This document shows positions 62,155 to 64,000 of a DNA stretch of 64,000 nt, in pieces. Source of the DNA: Bacteroidota bacterium (lineage in GTDB: Bacteria > Bacteroidota > Bacteroidia > Chitinophagales > Chitinophagaceae); the NCBI GenBank assembly GCA_018268085.1, contig JAFDXE010000001.1, positions 124,001 to 188,000 on the forward strand, given 5' to 3'. Both the position numbers and the translations under genes were made by a program. Below the pieces are notes generated by a model. The model saw only the letters and a program-made list of their open reading frames with translations. It did not search any database and was not told the origin of the DNA. Within the stretch, counting starts at the first letter, position 1. Every line of letters starts with the position of its first letter.

Positions 62155-63318
62155 TCAGTTTTTAATTTCCTGCAATTGCTTCCATCTTTGCTCATTCATG
62201 TTGTCATCAAGGTTTGGATCGTAGGAATTCATTTGTGTACTGATGTATTCTCCATTGTTATTCATCCAGTATTGATTGGCACCTGCAGTAACTTTATACC
62301 GCTCACCGGTTTCAGCATCCTGAACATTTGTTCTTTCGTAAATGGCATCAACAGTACGTTCCTGTTGTTTATCGGAAGCAGCATTGCGCTCTCTCCAGCC
62401 ATTCATAATGGCATCGTTGATAGCGTTGCTTTTATTTACAAACGCACGCTGACTCGCTTCAAATGCCGCCTGGTTTTGTGCCATGCGCTGGTTGAAAGCC
62501 GCCCAGCTCTGCCCTACTCTTTGTGCTTCCTGTTGATTGTATTTGGCAATCGGCTCAAGGTTATACCGCATGTTCGCCAGTGAAAAAATCAATTGCCTGC
62601 GTGCAGCGTCAAAATATTCCTGTTCTGCTTCGAGACCGGAAGCCATATACCACCAGGTTTGCATGGCATTGCTCGTACTAACATTAAGATGTATGATCAT
62701 AAAATAAGATTTGCCTTCAGCATTTTTCCAATCTGTACCAATAGCCACAACATCCGAACGGGAAGGCATTGCTTTGAACAATTGATCGCTGTACCATTTG
62801 TCCATTTTTGAAACTTCGGGTATCTCATAATATTTTACCAGTTGATATCCCTGTTGCTGTGCTCCGGGCACAAAATCCTGTTGCACCAATTGTTCAACAC
62901 CCGGGAATGCACGCATCCGTTGCCCCGCCATATTGTACGATTGCTGCAAAGAAGGATTGTAATTGATCATAAAATTTTTCGCCGGATAATCAGTTATCTT
63001 AATGCCGTTAGGTCCGGTGATCGATGGATCGCCATGTCGCCCGGCTCTCGTAAATTTCCAGGATGCTGGCATTGGCATTACAGCACTGATCACACCGTTC
63101 TGGTCTCTCAGTTCATTCATAACGAGCCGTTGCCAGAAACCATTTGATTGCTTATCCGGATCCTCACCCGAATAGCCGTTAATTGCATGGGCCTCTTTCG
63201 CCGGAAGGCCACTATCCGTAACCGTTTGTTTTGATGCAGCACCACTTTCACTTTTATCAGATGAACTATTGCAGGCCATCAGGAATGCCGGAAGAAAGAA
63301 AAAATATCTGAGTTGCAT
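62155..63318 (-). CDS. Hypothetical lipoprotein (387 aa)
   Basis: Signal peptide MQLRYFFFLPAFLMAC with a lipobox Cys16, then a Ser-rich linker. The mature part has an alpha/beta region (about 60-240; GFWQRLVMNELRDQNGVISAVMPMPASW) and a helical, Gln/Arg/Ala-rich stretch at about 255-330 (RVGQSWAAFNQRMAQNQAAFEASQRAF). The C-terminus holds conserved-looking TVDAIYERTNVQDAETGERYKV. No family recognised, but I believe related lipoproteins exist in Bacteroidota. It converges on the kinase gene with a 65-base gap. Confidence 0.7.
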   Translation of the reverse strand: MQLRYFFFLPAFLMACNSSSDKSESGAASKQTVTDSGLPAKEAHAINGYSGEDPDKQSNGFWQRLVMNELRDQNGVISAVMPMPASWKFTRAGRHGDPSITGPNGIKITDYPAKNFMINYNPSLQQSYNMAGQRMRAFPGVEQLVQQDFVPGAQQQGYQLVKYYEIPEVSKMDKWYSDQLFKAMPSRSDVVAIGTDWKNAEGKSYFMIIHLNVSTSNAMQTWWYMASGLEAEQEYFDAARRQLIFSLANMRYNLEPIAKYNQQEAQRVGQSWAAFNQRMAQNQAAFEASQRAFVNKSNAINDAIMNGWRERNAASDKQQERTVDAIYERTNVQDAETGERYKVTAGANQYWMNNNGEYISTQMNSYDPNLDDNMNEQRWKQLQEIKN

Positions 63319-63610
63319 AGTTTTATTTTAAATCGTTCAAGCTAATTGTTATTGTTGTACCAGGCTATACTCCTTTTGGGTACCATGGCAATTCCATCTT
63401 ACCATAGAGAATATTATTAAATCGAACCACAGTTCTACATAAGGTAATGCTCAACAATCCATACCTGCCGAAATTATGGATATTCAGTTTACAATCTCCA
63501 AATCAGGTTTTATCACGGTGCATTATGGGTGTTTTTCCCCTATAAAGAACCACAATAAAATTCAACATTTGAATCATACAAATCAGCATCACTACATTAA
63601 TATCTTTTTT

Positions 63611-64000
63611 ATGAATATCTGGGAAAAATTCAAATCATTTTTTAAAGCCGGTTCCCAAACATCCGACATTGTGCCTGATGATGGTACCAACCTGAAAAAA
63701 GTTTTACGCAATAGTGTGTACATTATTTCTCTTTTTTCCATTGTATTACTGGCCGTTATTACTTTTTTAAAAAAAGACAATTCCGCTACGCCCGAACTTA
63801 CTTTTTTTAACGGTAGCTGCTGCCTGCGCCATGGGCGGTTCGGCGATGGGTTTCCTGTTTGCCATTCCACGTACAGAAAAATTCAGGTTTCGTGCGGATG
63901 CAGATCACGGAGCGAACTCGTATTATTATTCAGACAATACAAATTTTGAAGAAATTTCAGACTGGCTAACCAAGATCATTGTTGGACTAACGCTGGTAAA
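63611..64000 (+). pseudogene. Membrane protein gene with a homopolymer frameshift, cut by the window end
   Basis: The frame from ATG 63611 (MNIWEKFKSFFKAGS) has a transmembrane helix at about 36-55 (VYIISLFSIVLLAVITFL) and runs into nonsense after PELTFF. One base further along, a second frame reads TVAAACAMGGSAMGFLFAIPR and continues open to the end of the window (NTNFEEISDWLTKIIVGLTL), which looks like the true second helix and cytosolic part. The switch falls in a T7 run at 63802-63808; with six T the two parts join as PELTFLTVAAACAMGG. Either a sequencing error or a real frameshift or phase-variable site. Product function unknown. The gene continues beyond 64000. Confidence 0.65.

Overview
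The window looks like a chromosomal segment of a Bacteroidota bacterium, most likely the Chitinophagaceae/Chitinophagia branch. This is an inference from gene families (SusC/OMP-type beta barrels, DUF6089, a UpxY-type antiterminator, a type IX secretion tail, carboxypeptidase-regulatory-like lipoproteins), from weak or absent Shine-Dalgarno sites, and from several TAnnTTTG promoter boxes. No tRNA, rRNA, CRISPR array, transposase or phage gene was recognised.

Layout. 1-3.0 kb: the 3' end of an outer-membrane barrel gene converging on a DbpA-like RNA helicase. 3.0-6.2 kb: a gene-poor stretch with small ORFs, a duplicated 70-bp element, long hairpins and a probable frameshifted gene. 6.3-24.4 kb: housekeeping, mostly on the minus strand: gyrA, a Lys9-type saccharopine dehydrogenase, a sirtuin, a DUF4349 lipoprotein, an EVE protein, lutA, ribH, a TPR protein, pdhA, recF plus a DUF721 gene, a TraB/GumN protein, a UbiD-type decarboxylase, a DUF6089 porin-like protein, pdhB and a thiolase. 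pdhA and pdhB are split by about 5 kb.

24.5-48.6 kb: one continuous plus-strand exopolysaccharide/capsule locus of 20 genes in Wzx/Wzy style. It encodes an export lipoprotein (Wza-like), a tyrosine autokinase (Wzc-like), a NusG-like antiterminator (UpxY-like), a polysaccharide deacetylase, a polymerase/ligase, a flippase, three GT4 glycosyltransferases, a FemAB-like transferase, a GINT1-like propeller protein, a PaaK/CapK-like adenylate-forming enzyme, an alpha/alpha-toroid protein, a DUF354 glycosyltransferase-like protein, a Gfo/Idh oxidoreductase, an aldo-keto-reductase-like TIM barrel, a hexapeptide acetyltransferase, a WecB epimerase, a WcaJ-type initiating transferase, an acyltransferase-3 and a FkbM methyltransferase. 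The likely promoter is at 24527-24558, leaving a leader of about 240 nt. The 35.8-43.9 kb block is bracketed by two compound repeats of the same design.

48.6-64 kb: an accessory and cell-envelope region. It holds three 77-bp tandem repeats, a repeat-containing lipoprotein, a PRC-barrel protein, a nested-palindrome element, an outer-membrane barrel fused to an apparent kinase-like periplasmic region, a Kv-type potassium channel with a C-terminal zinc ribbon, a mosaic protein with an internal signal peptide and a T9SS-like tail, an MFS transporter, a five-PAS sensor kinase, a lipoprotein, and a membrane-protein gene at the right edge interrupted by one extra T in a T7 run.

Most notable for follow-up: the kinase-like/beta-barrel fusion, the cassette-like 3.1-4.5 kb stretch, the repeat-bracketed polysaccharide module, the nested palindromes at 52.6 kb and the homopolymer frameshift at 63.8 kb. 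All family assignments come from reading motifs by eye; no database search was run.
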